Source: Nocardia lijiangensis NBRC 108240 (GTDB taxonomy: Bacteria > Actinomycetota > Actinomycetes > Mycobacteriales > Mycobacteriaceae). Taken from it: a stretch of 64,000 nucleotides of DNA. The stretch lies in assembly GCF_001613045.1 (NCBI RefSeq), contig NZ_BDBP01000039.1:1-64000 (forward strand), given 5' to 3'. The translations under genes were made by a program, and so were the position numbers. Each line of letters begins with the position of its first letter. The stretch's first letter is position 1. Positions 35,208-43,072 of this stretch are shown one piece after another. The notes under the pieces are model-generated. The model made no database searches, was not told where the DNA came from, and saw nothing but the letters and a program-made list of their open reading frames with translations.

Positions 35208-35951
35208 ATGGCAGCAGGCAAGGGCGGGAACCCGTCGAAGGAAGCGAAGGCCGCGGCGAAGGCGGCGCGCAAGCAGGCGTCGAAGGAGCGGCGCCAGCAG
35301 CTCTGGCAGGCGTTCCAGATGCAGCGCAAGGAAGACAAGCTCCTGCTGCCCCTGATGATCGGCGCGGTGCTCGGCATCACCCTGCTGTTCCTGGTGATCG
35401 GACTGATCTTCGATCTGCAGTGGTTCCTGCTTCCGGTGGGCATCCTGCTCGGCGTGCTGGTCGCGTTCATCGTGTTCGGCCGCCGCGTGCAGAAGAACGT
35501 CTACGCCAAGGCCGAAGGCCAAGCGGGCGCGGCCGCGTGGGTGCTGGACAACCTGCAGGGCAAGTGGCGGGTCAGCAACGGCGTCGCCGCAACCACCCAG
35601 CTGGACGCGGTGCACCGCGTGATCGGCCTGCCCGGTGTGATCTTCGTCGGTGAGGGTTCGCCGCAGCGACTCAAGGCACTGCTCGCCCAGGAGAAGAAGC
35701 GCACCGCGCGGCTCATCGGCGACACCCCGATCTACGACGTCGTCATCGGCAACGAGGAGGGTCAGGTCCCGCTGAAGGAACTCCAGCGCTACCTGACCAA
35801 GCTGCCGCGCAACATCGACACCAAGCGCATCGACAACATCGAAGGACGGCTTGCCGCCCTCAGCTCGCGCAGCGGGCCCGCGCTGCCGAAGGGGCCGATG
35901 CCCGCGGGGGCCAAGATGCGCGGGGTGCAGCGCACCATTCGCAGGCGCTGA
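35208..35951 (+). CDS. DUF4191 membrane protein
   Basis: 247 residues. A Lys/Ala-rich N-terminus (EAKAAAKAARKQASKERRQQ) is followed by two adjacent transmembrane helices (LPLMIGAVLGITLLFLVIGL and LLPVGILLGVLVAFIVFG) and a soluble domain ending in a basic tail (RGVQRTIRRR-like). This is the DUF4191 family, whose mycobacterial member (Rv2219) directly follows lipA. Here it lies 30.6 kb from lipA. Start ATG 35208. A strong terminator follows. Function unknown. Confidence 0.88.
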   Translation: MAAGKGGNPSKEAKAAAKAARKQASKERRQQLWQAFQMQRKEDKLLLPLMIGAVLGITLLFLVIGLIFDLQWFLLPVGILLGVLVAFIVFGRRVQKNVYAKAEGQAGAAAWVLDNLQGKWRVSNGVAATTQLDAVHRVIGLPGVIFVGEGSPQRLKALLAQEKKRTARLIGDTPIYDVVIGNEEGQVPLKELQRYLTKLPRNIDTKRIDNIEGRLAALSSRSGPALPKGPMPAGAKMRGVQRTIRRR

Positions 35952-35966
35952 GTTCGGTTTTAGGAG

Positions 35967-35999
35967 AGGCCCGTGTCCCACAGTTTGGGACGCGGGCCT
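35967..35999 (+). terminator. Rho-independent-type terminator after DUF4191
   Basis: AGGCCCGTGTCCCA (35967-35980) pairs with TGGGACGCGGGCCT (35986-35999) through one G-U pair, a 14-bp stem with a 5-nt loop, followed by a T-containing stretch. Confidence 0.85.
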
Positions 36000-36162
36000 T
36001 CGTCATTTCCGAGACCTCGAGACCATCTCGCCTGATCAGGCGGTCGGCGGCCGAGGATGTCGAAAATCCTTTCCCAGAACGGGAACACCTCGCTCATCTA
36101 TAACTGTTCAAAGTTTATTGAGAGGTTAGAGACCGTTCGCCATCGACTTCGAGGAGAGAGCA

Positions 36163-37029
36163 ATGACCGTCGTGCACCACCGGACCGCCCAGATCCAGGA
36201 CCTCACCGTCTTCTACCGCGAGGCGGGCAACCCCGCGAATCCCACCCTCGTCCTGCTCCACGGATTCCCGACCAGCTCGGCCATGTTCCGCAACCTGCTG
36301 CGCGACCTCGCGGACGCCTACCACCTCATCGCGCCGGACCACATCGGCTTCGGCCGGTCGTCCATGCCGCGCGTCGACGAATTCGACTACAGCTTCGACA
36401 AACTGACCGAGATCACCGCCGAACTCCTCGACACCCTCGGCGTCGACCGCTTCGCCCTCTACATCCAGGACTACGGCGCACCGATCGGGTTGCGCATCGC
36501 GAGCCGCCACCCCGAGCGGGTCACCGCGATCATCAGCCAGAGCGGCAACGCCTACATCGAGGGCTTCACGCCGTTCTGGGAGATCCTGTTCGCTCACGCC
36601 AAGGACCGCGCCGCCAACGAGACCGAGGTACGCAAGCTGCTCGAACTCGACGCCACCGAATGGCAGTATCTGCACGGCGTCCCCGAGGACCGCCGCGACC
36701 GCGTCAGCCCCGACACCTGGACCTTGGACCAGGCCTATCTCGACCGCGCTGGCAACAAGGAGATCCAACTCCAGCTCTTCTGGGACTACCAGTTCAACCT
36801 GGACGGCTACCCGACGTTCCAGAAGTACTTCGCCGAGCACCAGCCGCCGGTGCTGATCACCTGGGGCGAACACGACGAGATCTTCGGCCCCGACGGCGCC
36901 CGCGCGTACCTCCGCGACCTGCCGAACGCGGAACTGCACCTCCTCGACGCCGGGCATTTCGCCCTGGAAACCCACGGGGACGAGATCGCCGATCTGATCC
37001 GCGACTTCCTGCGGCGCACGCTTCGATAG
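36163..37029 (+). CDS. Alpha/beta hydrolase, haloalkane dehalogenase/epoxide hydrolase-like
   Basis: 288 residues. The oxyanion motif LLHGFPTSS (32-39) precedes the nucleophile elbow IQDYGAPIGL with D103. An aspartate nucleophile in Q-D-Y-G is the pattern of haloalkane dehalogenases and related epoxide hydrolases, rather than a serine hydrolase. A C-terminal His lies in DAGHFALETH. It may act on a halogenated or epoxide substrate, or be an inactive-on-known-substrates relative. The ATG has GAGGAGAG upstream. Monocistronic between two hairpins. Confidence 0.82.
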   Translation: MTVVHHRTAQIQDLTVFYREAGNPANPTLVLLHGFPTSSAMFRNLLRDLADAYHLIAPDHIGFGRSSMPRVDEFDYSFDKLTEITAELLDTLGVDRFALYIQDYGAPIGLRIASRHPERVTAIISQSGNAYIEGFTPFWEILFAHAKDRAANETEVRKLLELDATEWQYLHGVPEDRRDRVSPDTWTLDQAYLDRAGNKEIQLQLFWDYQFNLDGYPTFQKYFAEHQPPVLITWGEHDEIFGPDGARAYLRDLPNAELHLLDAGHFALETHGDEIADLIRDFLRRTLR

Positions 37030-37053
37030 TGCTCATCAGCCTGGCTACGGAGA

Positions 37054-37115
37054 ATCGAGCGGAGAGAAAAGGTGGTCGACACGCCGTGGCGAACCACCCT
37101 TTCTCTCCGCTCGAT
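37054..37115 (+). terminator. Very long hairpin after the alpha/beta hydrolase
   Basis: Arms 37054-37076 and 37093-37115 are 23 nt each and pair with one mismatch (ATCGAGCGGAGAG against CTCTCCGCTCGAT at the outer end), 16-nt loop. It lies 24 bp after the hydrolase stop. Longer than typical terminators. Confidence 0.75.
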
Positions 37116-37299
37116 CACTACCGAGACGGGCATTCGCCGAGTGACACCTCGAAACCAGCCGCTCGCTTCCGGGGAGCAGCAGGGCTCGCGGCGCAGCCGG
37201 AGGTGGGTGGCGCTACTCGAAAGCGCTTACCGCGGCGCGCTCAGCAGCGCGCCCGTGTCGGCGCCCAACCTGCGCGCAACGTTCGAATGGCGGCCGTCA

Positions 37300-37752
37300 C
37301 TAGCGCGACTTGACCAGCGCGGTCCCGGTCGCCCGATCGTGCATACCGCGTCCATCCCCATCGGTGAACAACGCGGGCACCACGAACACCAACAGCACCT
37401 GCCGTGCCAGCGCCCGCACGAACCCGACCGGCGCGGCCGCATCGATCCGGATGACCCGCAACCGCAGGAAGTACTGCCCCGGCGTGAAGCCGAACAACGA
37501 GACCGCGGCCACGCCGATGACGAACCAGATGAGCAGCGGAAGGTTCGCGTTCACACCGCGCACGATCAGAGCGGAAACGCCGACCGCGATCATCCAGTCG
37601 ACGAACAGGGCCGCGATCCGGCGGCCCATCCCGGCCAGCGAACCGGCGCCCTCGCGGGGCAGGCCGAGGTGTTCGCCGGGAAACTCGGGCGTAGCCGGGT
37701 CCCCGGGGTCCGCCGAAGGTCCGGAAAGCCAGGATCCGGTGATACGCGCCAT
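37300..37752 (-). CDS. RDD-family membrane protein
   Basis: 150 residues. A Pro/Gly-rich N-terminus precedes GMGRRIAALFVDWMIAVGVS (the R..D of the RDD signature), then a second helix (LPLLIWFVIGVAAVSLFGFT) with TPGQYFLRLRV, and a third (VGFVRALARQVLLVFVVPAL). This is a classic RDD topology. An RDD protein (Rv2219A) occupies the same place between DUF4191 and glnA1 in mycobacteria. Here it is on the minus strand, divergent from glnA1. Function unproven. Confidence 0.85.
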   Translation of the reverse strand: MARITGSWLSGPSADPGDPATPEFPGEHLGLPREGAGSLAGMGRRIAALFVDWMIAVGVSALIVRGVNANLPLLIWFVIGVAAVSLFGFTPGQYFLRLRVIRIDAAAPVGFVRALARQVLLVFVVPALFTDGDGRGMHDRATGTALVKSR

Positions 37753-37890
37753 GGCCTCCAGAATAGGCGGCTACCCTCTTCCGCCAGGCACCGCATAAGG
37801 GGAGTTCAGCGTCACGCGGCGCGCGGCGGATGGCAGGATTACCATGCTGGGCGAGACCGGGTGGCCATCGCCACTCGGCAAGCCGCACGT

Positions 37891-37928
37891 GTAACACTGG
37901 CGAAACACAGCCTTGACTGTAGGGAAAC
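37891..37928 (+). promoter_or_regulatory. GlnR binding box upstream of glnA1
   Basis: GTAAC (37891-37895), GAAAC (37902-37906), TTGAC (37913-37917) and GAAAC (37924-37928) are each separated by exactly 6 bp. This matches the actinobacterial GlnR consensus of alternating gTnAC and GaAAC half-sites. It ends 76 bp before the glnA1 GTG, so GlnR probably activates glnA1 under nitrogen limitation. Confidence 0.85.
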
Positions 37929-38004
37929 ACCGCATCCATAGCGTCTGGTCGCGACGAACCCATGCAATCGACACTGGCTGGGAACCGATCCGTAAGGAGA
38001 ACAA

Positions 38005-39441
38005 GTGACGTTCAGCACGGCCGATGAGGTCATCCAGTACATCAAGGAAGAGGACATCGAGTACGTCGATATCCGCTTCAGCGATCTTCCCGGTGTGCAG
38101 CAGCACTTCTCGATCCCGGCCAAGGCCTTCACGGCCGACCTCGCCGAAGAGGGTCTAGCGTTCGACGGTTCGTCCGTTCGCGGCTTCCAGTCGATCGACG
38201 AGTCGGACATGCTCCTGCTCCCCGACTACAGCACCGCGCGTATCGACCCGTTCCGCGCCGCCAGGACGCTGAACCTGAACTTCTTCGTCCACGACCCGTT
38301 CACCCGCGAGGCCTACTCCCGTGACCCGCGCAACATCGCGCGCAAGGCGGAGGAGTACCTGCGGTCGACCGGCATCGCCGACACCGCGTACTTCGGTCCC
38401 GAGGCCGAGTTCTACGTCTTCGACTCGATCCGTTACGAGTCGAACATGAACGGCGCCTTCTACGAGATCGAGTCGATCTCGGGCTCCTGGAACACCGGCG
38501 CGGAGTTCAACCCGGACGGCACCCTGAACCGCGGCTACAAGGTCCGCAACAAGGGTGGTTACTTCCCCGTCGCGCCGTACGACCACTACGTCGACCTGCG
38601 CGACAAGATCTCGACCAACCTGCAGAACGCGGGCTTCGAGCTCGAGCGCGGCCACCACGAGGTCGGCACCGCGGGCCAGGCGGAGATCAACTACCGCTTC
38701 AACACCCTGCTGCACGCTGCCGACGACCTGCAGCTGTTCAAGTACATCGTGAAGAACACCGCGTGGCAGGAAGGCAAGACCGTCACGTTCATGCCGAAGC
38801 CGCTCTTCGGTGACAACGGCTCGGGCATGCACGTGCACCAGTCGCTGTGGAAGGACGGCAAGCCGCTGTTCCACGACGAGGCCGGCTACGGCGGTCTGTC
38901 GGACATGGCGCGCCACTACATCGGCGGCATCCTGCACCACGCGCCGTCGCTGCTGGCGTTCACCAACCCGACCGTGAACTCCTACCACCGTCTGGTTCCG
39001 GGCTACGAGGCCCCGATCAACCTGGTGTACTCGCAGCGCAATCGCTCCGCCGCGGTCCGCATCCCGGTCACCGGCAACAACCCGAAGGCCAAGCGCATCG
39101 AGTTCCGCGCGCCGGACTCCTCGGGCAACCCGTACCTGGCCTTCGCCGCCATGCTGATGGCCGGCCTGGACGGCATCAAGAAGAAGATCGAGCCGATGGC
39201 CCCGGTCGACAAGGACCTCTACGAGCTCCCGCCGGAGGAGGCCAAGAACATCCCGCAGGCCCCCACCAGCCTGGCGTCGGTCATCGACCGCCTCGAGCAG
39301 GACCACGACTACCTCACCGAGGGCAACGTCTTCACCCCGGACCTGATCGAGACCTGGATCGACATCAAGCGCACCCAGGAGATCGCCCCGGTGAACCTGC
39401 GTCCGCACCCGTACGAGTTCGAGCTCTACTTCGACGTGTAA
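38005..39441 (+). CDS. glnA1: Glutamine synthetase type I (GlnA1)
   Basis: 478 residues, cytosolic dodecamer making glutamine from glutamate, ammonia and ATP. It contains the beta-grasp start (VDIRFSDLPGVQQHFSIPA), metal/ATP motifs GPEAEFYVFD, GHHEVGTAGQAEINYRF and FMPKPLFGDNGSGMHVHQS, and RIPVTGNNPKAKRIEFRAPD. Tyr406 in DKDLYELPPEE is the GlnE adenylylation site. The GTG has AAGGAG 8 bp upstream. The GlnR box is upstream and a hairpin terminator downstream. glnE and glnA2 lie 11 kb away on the other strand. This is the main assimilatory enzyme. Confidence 0.97.
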   Translation: MTFSTADEVIQYIKEEDIEYVDIRFSDLPGVQQHFSIPAKAFTADLAEEGLAFDGSSVRGFQSIDESDMLLLPDYSTARIDPFRAARTLNLNFFVHDPFTREAYSRDPRNIARKAEEYLRSTGIADTAYFGPEAEFYVFDSIRYESNMNGAFYEIESISGSWNTGAEFNPDGTLNRGYKVRNKGGYFPVAPYDHYVDLRDKISTNLQNAGFELERGHHEVGTAGQAEINYRFNTLLHAADDLQLFKYIVKNTAWQEGKTVTFMPKPLFGDNGSGMHVHQSLWKDGKPLFHDEAGYGGLSDMARHYIGGILHHAPSLLAFTNPTVNSYHRLVPGYEAPINLVYSQRNRSAAVRIPVTGNNPKAKRIEFRAPDSSGNPYLAFAAMLMAGLDGIKKKIEPMAPVDKDLYELPPEEAKNIPQAPTSLASVIDRLEQDHDYLTEGNVFTPDLIETWIDIKRTQEIAPVNLRPHPYEFELYFDV

Positions 39442-39463
39442 GTCGTCGTACGGCAAGACGTTT

Positions 39464-39497
39464 CGAGCCCTTCCGCACTTCGGTGCGGGAGGGCTCG
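39464..39497 (+). terminator. Hairpin terminator of glnA1
   Basis: CGAGCCCTTCCGCAC (39464-39478) and GTGCGGGAGGGCTCG (39483-39497) form a 15-bp stem with one internal mismatch, 22 bp after the stop. Confidence 0.85.
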
Positions 39498-39610
39498 TCC
39501 CGTTTTCGACGGAGAATCAATTCAGGTCCACCGGCTGTGGTCGCACTACTTGTCGGTCGATCTCGACGGCCGCCCGGACCTACGCTGACCTCGCGGGGTT
39601 GACCTCGCGA

Positions 39611-40504
39611 CTACGCCGATGGGTTGTGGAAGTAGTGGTCTCGGTCGAGGTCATCGATGAGCCCTGGGCCGGTTGGCTGCCAGTCCAGAAGCTTGCGGGT
39701 CACGGTACTCGAGACTCGGACGTCGGACGCCAAGAAGCGGGCCAACCAGCCGAAATGTTCGTCTGCCTCGTTGTCGGGTATCGAGGCCGATGGCAGGTTC
39801 AGATGGCGGCCGATCACTTCGGCGATGGCGTGGACGGGTATTCCTTCCTCGGCAACCGCGTGCAGCACCGCTCCCGCCGGGGCCTGCTCCAGTGCCAGCC
39901 GGAACAGCCGGGCGACATCGAGCCGGTGCACCGCGGGCCAGCAGGCGGATCCGTCGCCGATATAGCCGGAAACGCCAGTGCTCCGGGCCATGCCGATCAG
40001 GGCCGGGACGAAGCCGTGATCCCCCTCGCCGTGCACCGACGGAGGAAGTCGCAGTATCGATGAGCGCACGCCGCGCGCGGCGAAGGTGAGCGCCGCCTGC
40101 GCACCGGCGTTTCGAGGGGACGCCGAGGGTGCGTCATGTTCGGTCGCCACTCGCCCCGCCGGAAGCCCGAGCGTCCCGGAGGCGATGACGAGAGGGCGAC
40201 CCGAGCCTTCGAGCGCGGCACCGAGCGCCTCGATCGCACGTCGGTCCGTGCGCGCGGCACCCACGTAATCGGCGAAGTCGTGGTTGAACGCTAGGTGAAT
40301 GACCCCGTCGGACGCGGCCGCGCCGTCCCGCAGGCTGTCGAGATCATCGAGAGCGCCGCGGTGCACCGCCGCGCCTGCCGCCGTGAGGACTTCGGCCGAG
40401 ATGTCCGAGCGAGCAAGCCCGATGACCTCATGGCCCGCGCCGATGAGCTCGGGAACGACTGCCGAGCCGATGAAGCCGGACGCACCGGTTACGAAAACAC
40501 GCAC
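39611..40504 (-). CDS. NAD-dependent epimerase/dehydratase (extended SDR)
   Basis: 297 residues. The N-terminal Rossmann motif is VTGASGFIGSAVVPELI. The middle has DGVIHLAFNHDFADYVGAAR, and the Y-x-x-x-K active site seems replaced, since an N-A-G-A-Q stretch is found there. HRLDVARLFRLALE is near the C-terminus. This resembles the Rv0484/YwnB-like atypical SDRs. The GTG at 40504 is preceded by GGAGG. Divergent from a TetR gene with two operator palindromes between, so it is probably that regulator's target. Confidence 0.85.
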   Translation of the reverse strand: MRVFVTGASGFIGSAVVPELIGAGHEVIGLARSDISAEVLTAAGAAVHRGALDDLDSLRDGAAASDGVIHLAFNHDFADYVGAARTDRRAIEALGAALEGSGRPLVIASGTLGLPAGRVATEHDAPSASPRNAGAQAALTFAARGVRSSILRLPPSVHGEGDHGFVPALIGMARSTGVSGYIGDGSACWPAVHRLDVARLFRLALEQAPAGAVLHAVAEEGIPVHAIAEVIGRHLNLPSASIPDNEADEHFGWLARFLASDVRVSSTVTRKLLDWQPTGPGLIDDLDRDHYFHNPSA

Positions 40505-40560
40505 GATAGAACCTCCAGGTGGTCAGCTGGTCGAGACCGTTGCCTCGCACCAGGACAGCA

Positions 40561-40581
40561 TGATGTCAGCCACTGTCATCA
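40561..40581. promoter_or_regulatory. TetR operator copy 1
   Basis: TGATGTCAG-N3-CTGTCATCA, a 21-bp near-palindrome, one of two copies between the divergent epimerase and TetR genes. Confidence 0.75.
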
Positions 40582-40594
40582 CCAACTCTAGCGC

Positions 40595-40615
40595 TGATGT
40601 CAGCTACTGTCATCA
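40595..40615. promoter_or_regulatory. TetR operator copy 2
   Basis: TGATGTCAG-N3-CTGTCATCA again, 34 bp from the first copy and differing from it at one base. It ends 14 bp before the TetR start, which fits autorepression. Confidence 0.75.
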
Positions 40616-40629
40616 GGTAGGATCGCGAC

Positions 40630-41190
40630 ATGGGTCGATGGGAGCCGAACGCGCGCGGCAGACTCGAGCAGGCGGCCCTGGAGCTCTACCTCGAGCGCGG
40701 ATTCGAACGAACCACAGTGGCGGAGATCGCCGGACGAGCCGGGCTGACGGAGCGAACGTTCTTCCGCCACTTCGCCGACAAGCGCGAAGTGCTGTTCTCC
40801 GGTTCGCTACAGGAGCTTCTGGTCGCCACCGTTGCCGATGCCGCCGAGTCCACGCCACCGATGGCCGTCGTCGCCGCGGCACTCGAGGCCGCCGGTGCCG
40901 TACTCGAGGCACGTCGCGAACTGTCCCGGCAGCGCCAGGCTGTGATCGCCGCGAACCCGGCGCTACAGGAGCGCGAGCTGATCAAACTCGCGTCACTCGC
41001 CGCCGCGATAGCCGCGGCGTTGCGCAAACGCGGCGTGCGAGACTCGGCCGCGAGCCTCACCGCCGGGGCGGGGATCGTTGTCTTCAAGATCGCGTTCGAG
41101 CGCTGGATCGGTGACCGCGAGCAGCGGGACCTGCCACAGCTCGTCCGCGAGTCGCTCGACGAACTCAAAGCCGTCACCGCAGACGAATAG
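40630..41190 (+). CDS. TetR-family transcriptional regulator
   Basis: 186 residues. The N-terminal HTH spans RLEQAALELYLERGFERTTV and AEIAGRAGLTERTFFRHFAD, with the TFFRHFADK recognition-helix signature. The C-terminal domain is helical and Ala-rich with no known ligand motif. Two palindromic operators directly upstream and a divergent epimerase gene indicate local repression of both genes. Confidence 0.92.
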   Translation: MGRWEPNARGRLEQAALELYLERGFERTTVAEIAGRAGLTERTFFRHFADKREVLFSGSLQELLVATVADAAESTPPMAVVAAALEAAGAVLEARRELSRQRQAVIAANPALQERELIKLASLAAAIAAALRKRGVRDSAASLTAGAGIVVFKIAFERWIGDREQRDLPQLVRESLDELKAVTADE

Positions 41191-41481
41191 GCCACCGCGC
41201 ATGACCGATCCCCCGAGACAGCAATCGAGCCGAGAGCGAACGCCGTCACCGACACCCGCTTGCCTCGACTCGGCGGGCACCGAATGGTCCGAGTCACAGC
41301 GCATCCGGGCCAGTCGACCTGCGGCGAGCGGCAGCTACCCGCTACACCATGACCGGCACCTGGACTAGCAGCCGCGGCACGGAAAGACCAGATCCCGTTG
41401 GGCGGGTTGGAAATCCCGGTGAGTGAGTGGCCGGCGACGAAGCTGAGAAGTTCCTTAGAACACGTTCTAGTGTCGCCCGGC

Positions 41482-42360
41482 ATGAAGATTTCATTCATTG
41501 CTCTCATCGGCGCGACTCTCAGTGCGCTGGCTTTGGTTTCGACGCCCGCGGTGGCCGAGCCGGCGGTGGAGGCGTCGGCGGCTCGGATCGAGTTGCAGGG
41601 GGCCGTCAATGTCCGGGATATCGGCGGGTATCGGACGTATGACGGGGCCAAGGTCAAGTCCGGCAAGGCGTTTCGGGCCGATTCGCTGGAGAAGCTGACC
41701 GATGCGGATGTGCAGAAGCTCGGGACGTTGAATCTGCGTGCGGCGGTGGATCTCCGGACGCCCGCCGAGGTGCAGTTCGCGGGACAGGACAAGCTGCCCG
41801 CGGGTGTTTCGGCGGTGGCGCGGCCGATCGATGACACCGGCCTGTTCCAGCAGATGCTGCAGGCGATTCAGTCGCGGGATCCGCAGAAGCAGGAGGAGCT
41901 GCTGGGCAACGGGCGGGCCGAGCAGATCATGGCCGGGGTGTATCGCAGTTTCCTGAGTGAGGCCTCGCGCAACGCTTTCGGGCAGACGATCCGCGACGTA
42001 GCGAACTCCGACCGCGCCACGCTCTACCACTGCACCGCGGGCAAGGACCGCACCGGCTGGCTCACCTACGTGATGCTGCGGGCGGTCGGCGTGCCGGAAC
42101 GCACCGCGCGGCAGGACTACCTGCTGTCCAACCAGTACCGCGCGGCCGCCGACGCCAAACTGCGCGAGGACGTGAAACGCGCTGGGCTGATGCAGAACCC
42201 GGAGCTGCTGATCCCGCTGCAGGAGGTGCGCGACGCCTACCTGGACAACGCCATCCAGCAGATGGAACAGAGCTACGGCGATTTCGGCAAGTTCCTCACC
42301 CAGGGACTCGGCCTGGATCCGGGCACGATCCTGAAATTGCGTAAGAACCTCGTCGGCTGA
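41482..42360 (+). CDS. Secreted protein tyrosine phosphatase (IphP/DSP-like)
   Basis: 292 residues. A signal peptide (MKISFIALIGATLSALALVS, cleavage near AVAEP) is followed by a phosphatase domain with the NVRDIGGYRTYDG start and the P-loop HCTAGKDRTGW (C184, R190), the CX5R signature. Mycobacterial PtpB and Listeria LipA belong to the same broad group and dephosphorylate host tyrosine and phosphoinositide substrates. Export makes a host- or envelope-directed role likely but unproven. The ATG at 41482 fits the signal peptide. A terminator follows. Confidence 0.88.
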   Translation: MKISFIALIGATLSALALVSTPAVAEPAVEASAARIELQGAVNVRDIGGYRTYDGAKVKSGKAFRADSLEKLTDADVQKLGTLNLRAAVDLRTPAEVQFAGQDKLPAGVSAVARPIDDTGLFQQMLQAIQSRDPQKQEELLGNGRAEQIMAGVYRSFLSEASRNAFGQTIRDVANSDRATLYHCTAGKDRTGWLTYVMLRAVGVPERTARQDYLLSNQYRAAADAKLREDVKRAGLMQNPELLIPLQEVRDAYLDNAIQQMEQSYGDFGKFLTQGLGLDPGTILKLRKNLVG

Positions 42361-42371
42361 CACCTCCGATC

Positions 42372-42405
42372 CCGAGCCCTCGCCACACGGGTGGCGGGGG
42401 CTCGG
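42372..42405. terminator. Bidirectional hairpin between convergent genes
   Basis: CCGAGCCCTCGCCA (42372-42385) pairs with TGGCGGGGGCTCGG (42392-42405) with one mismatch, between the phosphatase and TY-Chap gene stops. Confidence 0.82.
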
Positions 42406-42419
42406 CGCTGTCCGGCGTC

Positions 42420-42872
42420 TCAGTTGTCCGCGCCGGGCCTCGGCACGAGCCCGAGGACGGTGAGATCCAGATCACCGGATGCCTCGGTCCAGCCCATGGC
42501 GCGCAGCTCGGTGGGCGCGCGCACGCCGAGCGCGTGGTGCAGGCCGAGGGCGACGGACCGGGCGAATTCGACGAGGACGTGATCGGCCAGCGGCCAGAAC
42601 AGGCTGCGCTGCCAGTTGTCGATCTCGCGCCGGGAAACCGGTTCCTGCCAACCGAGTTCGCGCAGCATCCGCTCGGCGTCGGAGGACATCGGCTGGGCCA
42701 GATAGTGGTTGCCCGCGAGTTCGGCGGACAGTTTGATGTCGTACTGCACGAACTGGACGTAGCGGTTGCCTGGCGCGGCGATGATCAATGTCGCACGCGA
42801 GGGCAGCTGGGCCAGACAGCGGGCCAGTGCCTGCACGAATCGGTCCCAATCCGTGGTCACCGGCTCGCCCAT
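42420..42872 (-). CDS. TY-Chap/YbjN-like domain protein
   Basis: 150 residues. WDRFVQALARCLAQLPSRAT opens the domain, with AAPGNRYVQFVQYDIKLSAE and ELGWQEPVSRREIDNWQRSL in the middle. This is the TY-Chap (type III/YbjN chaperone-like) pattern common in Nocardia and mycobacteria. The ATG at 42872 has GGGGGAAAG upstream. It may be a cytosolic chaperone-like protein; partner unknown. Confidence 0.7.
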   Translation of the reverse strand: MGEPVTTDWDRFVQALARCLAQLPSRATLIIAAPGNRYVQFVQYDIKLSAELAGNHYLAQPMSSDAERMLRELGWQEPVSRREIDNWQRSLFWPLADHVLVEFARSVALGLHHALGVRAPTELRAMGWTEASGDLDLTVLGLVPRPGADN

Positions 42873-43072
42873 CTTTCCCCCGGTCGATCGCACTGGCCCG
42901 ATCATACGCCGACCTGCCTGAGACACCAGACGAATCTCCTTGGCGGGACCAAAGGTTCGCGAGAGTGATGCCTTCCGGCAACAACTACGGCAGCCGACGC
43001 GTCACCGGCAGGCGATCGCACCCCAGATTCCGGGGCTGGACGCCAGCCCAGGTGAGGCACCATAGTCCTCTG

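Noticed and set aside
38155..39456. 433-codon minus-strand frame over glnA1
   Set aside because: Antisense shadow of a certain glnA1; composition typical of shadow frames.
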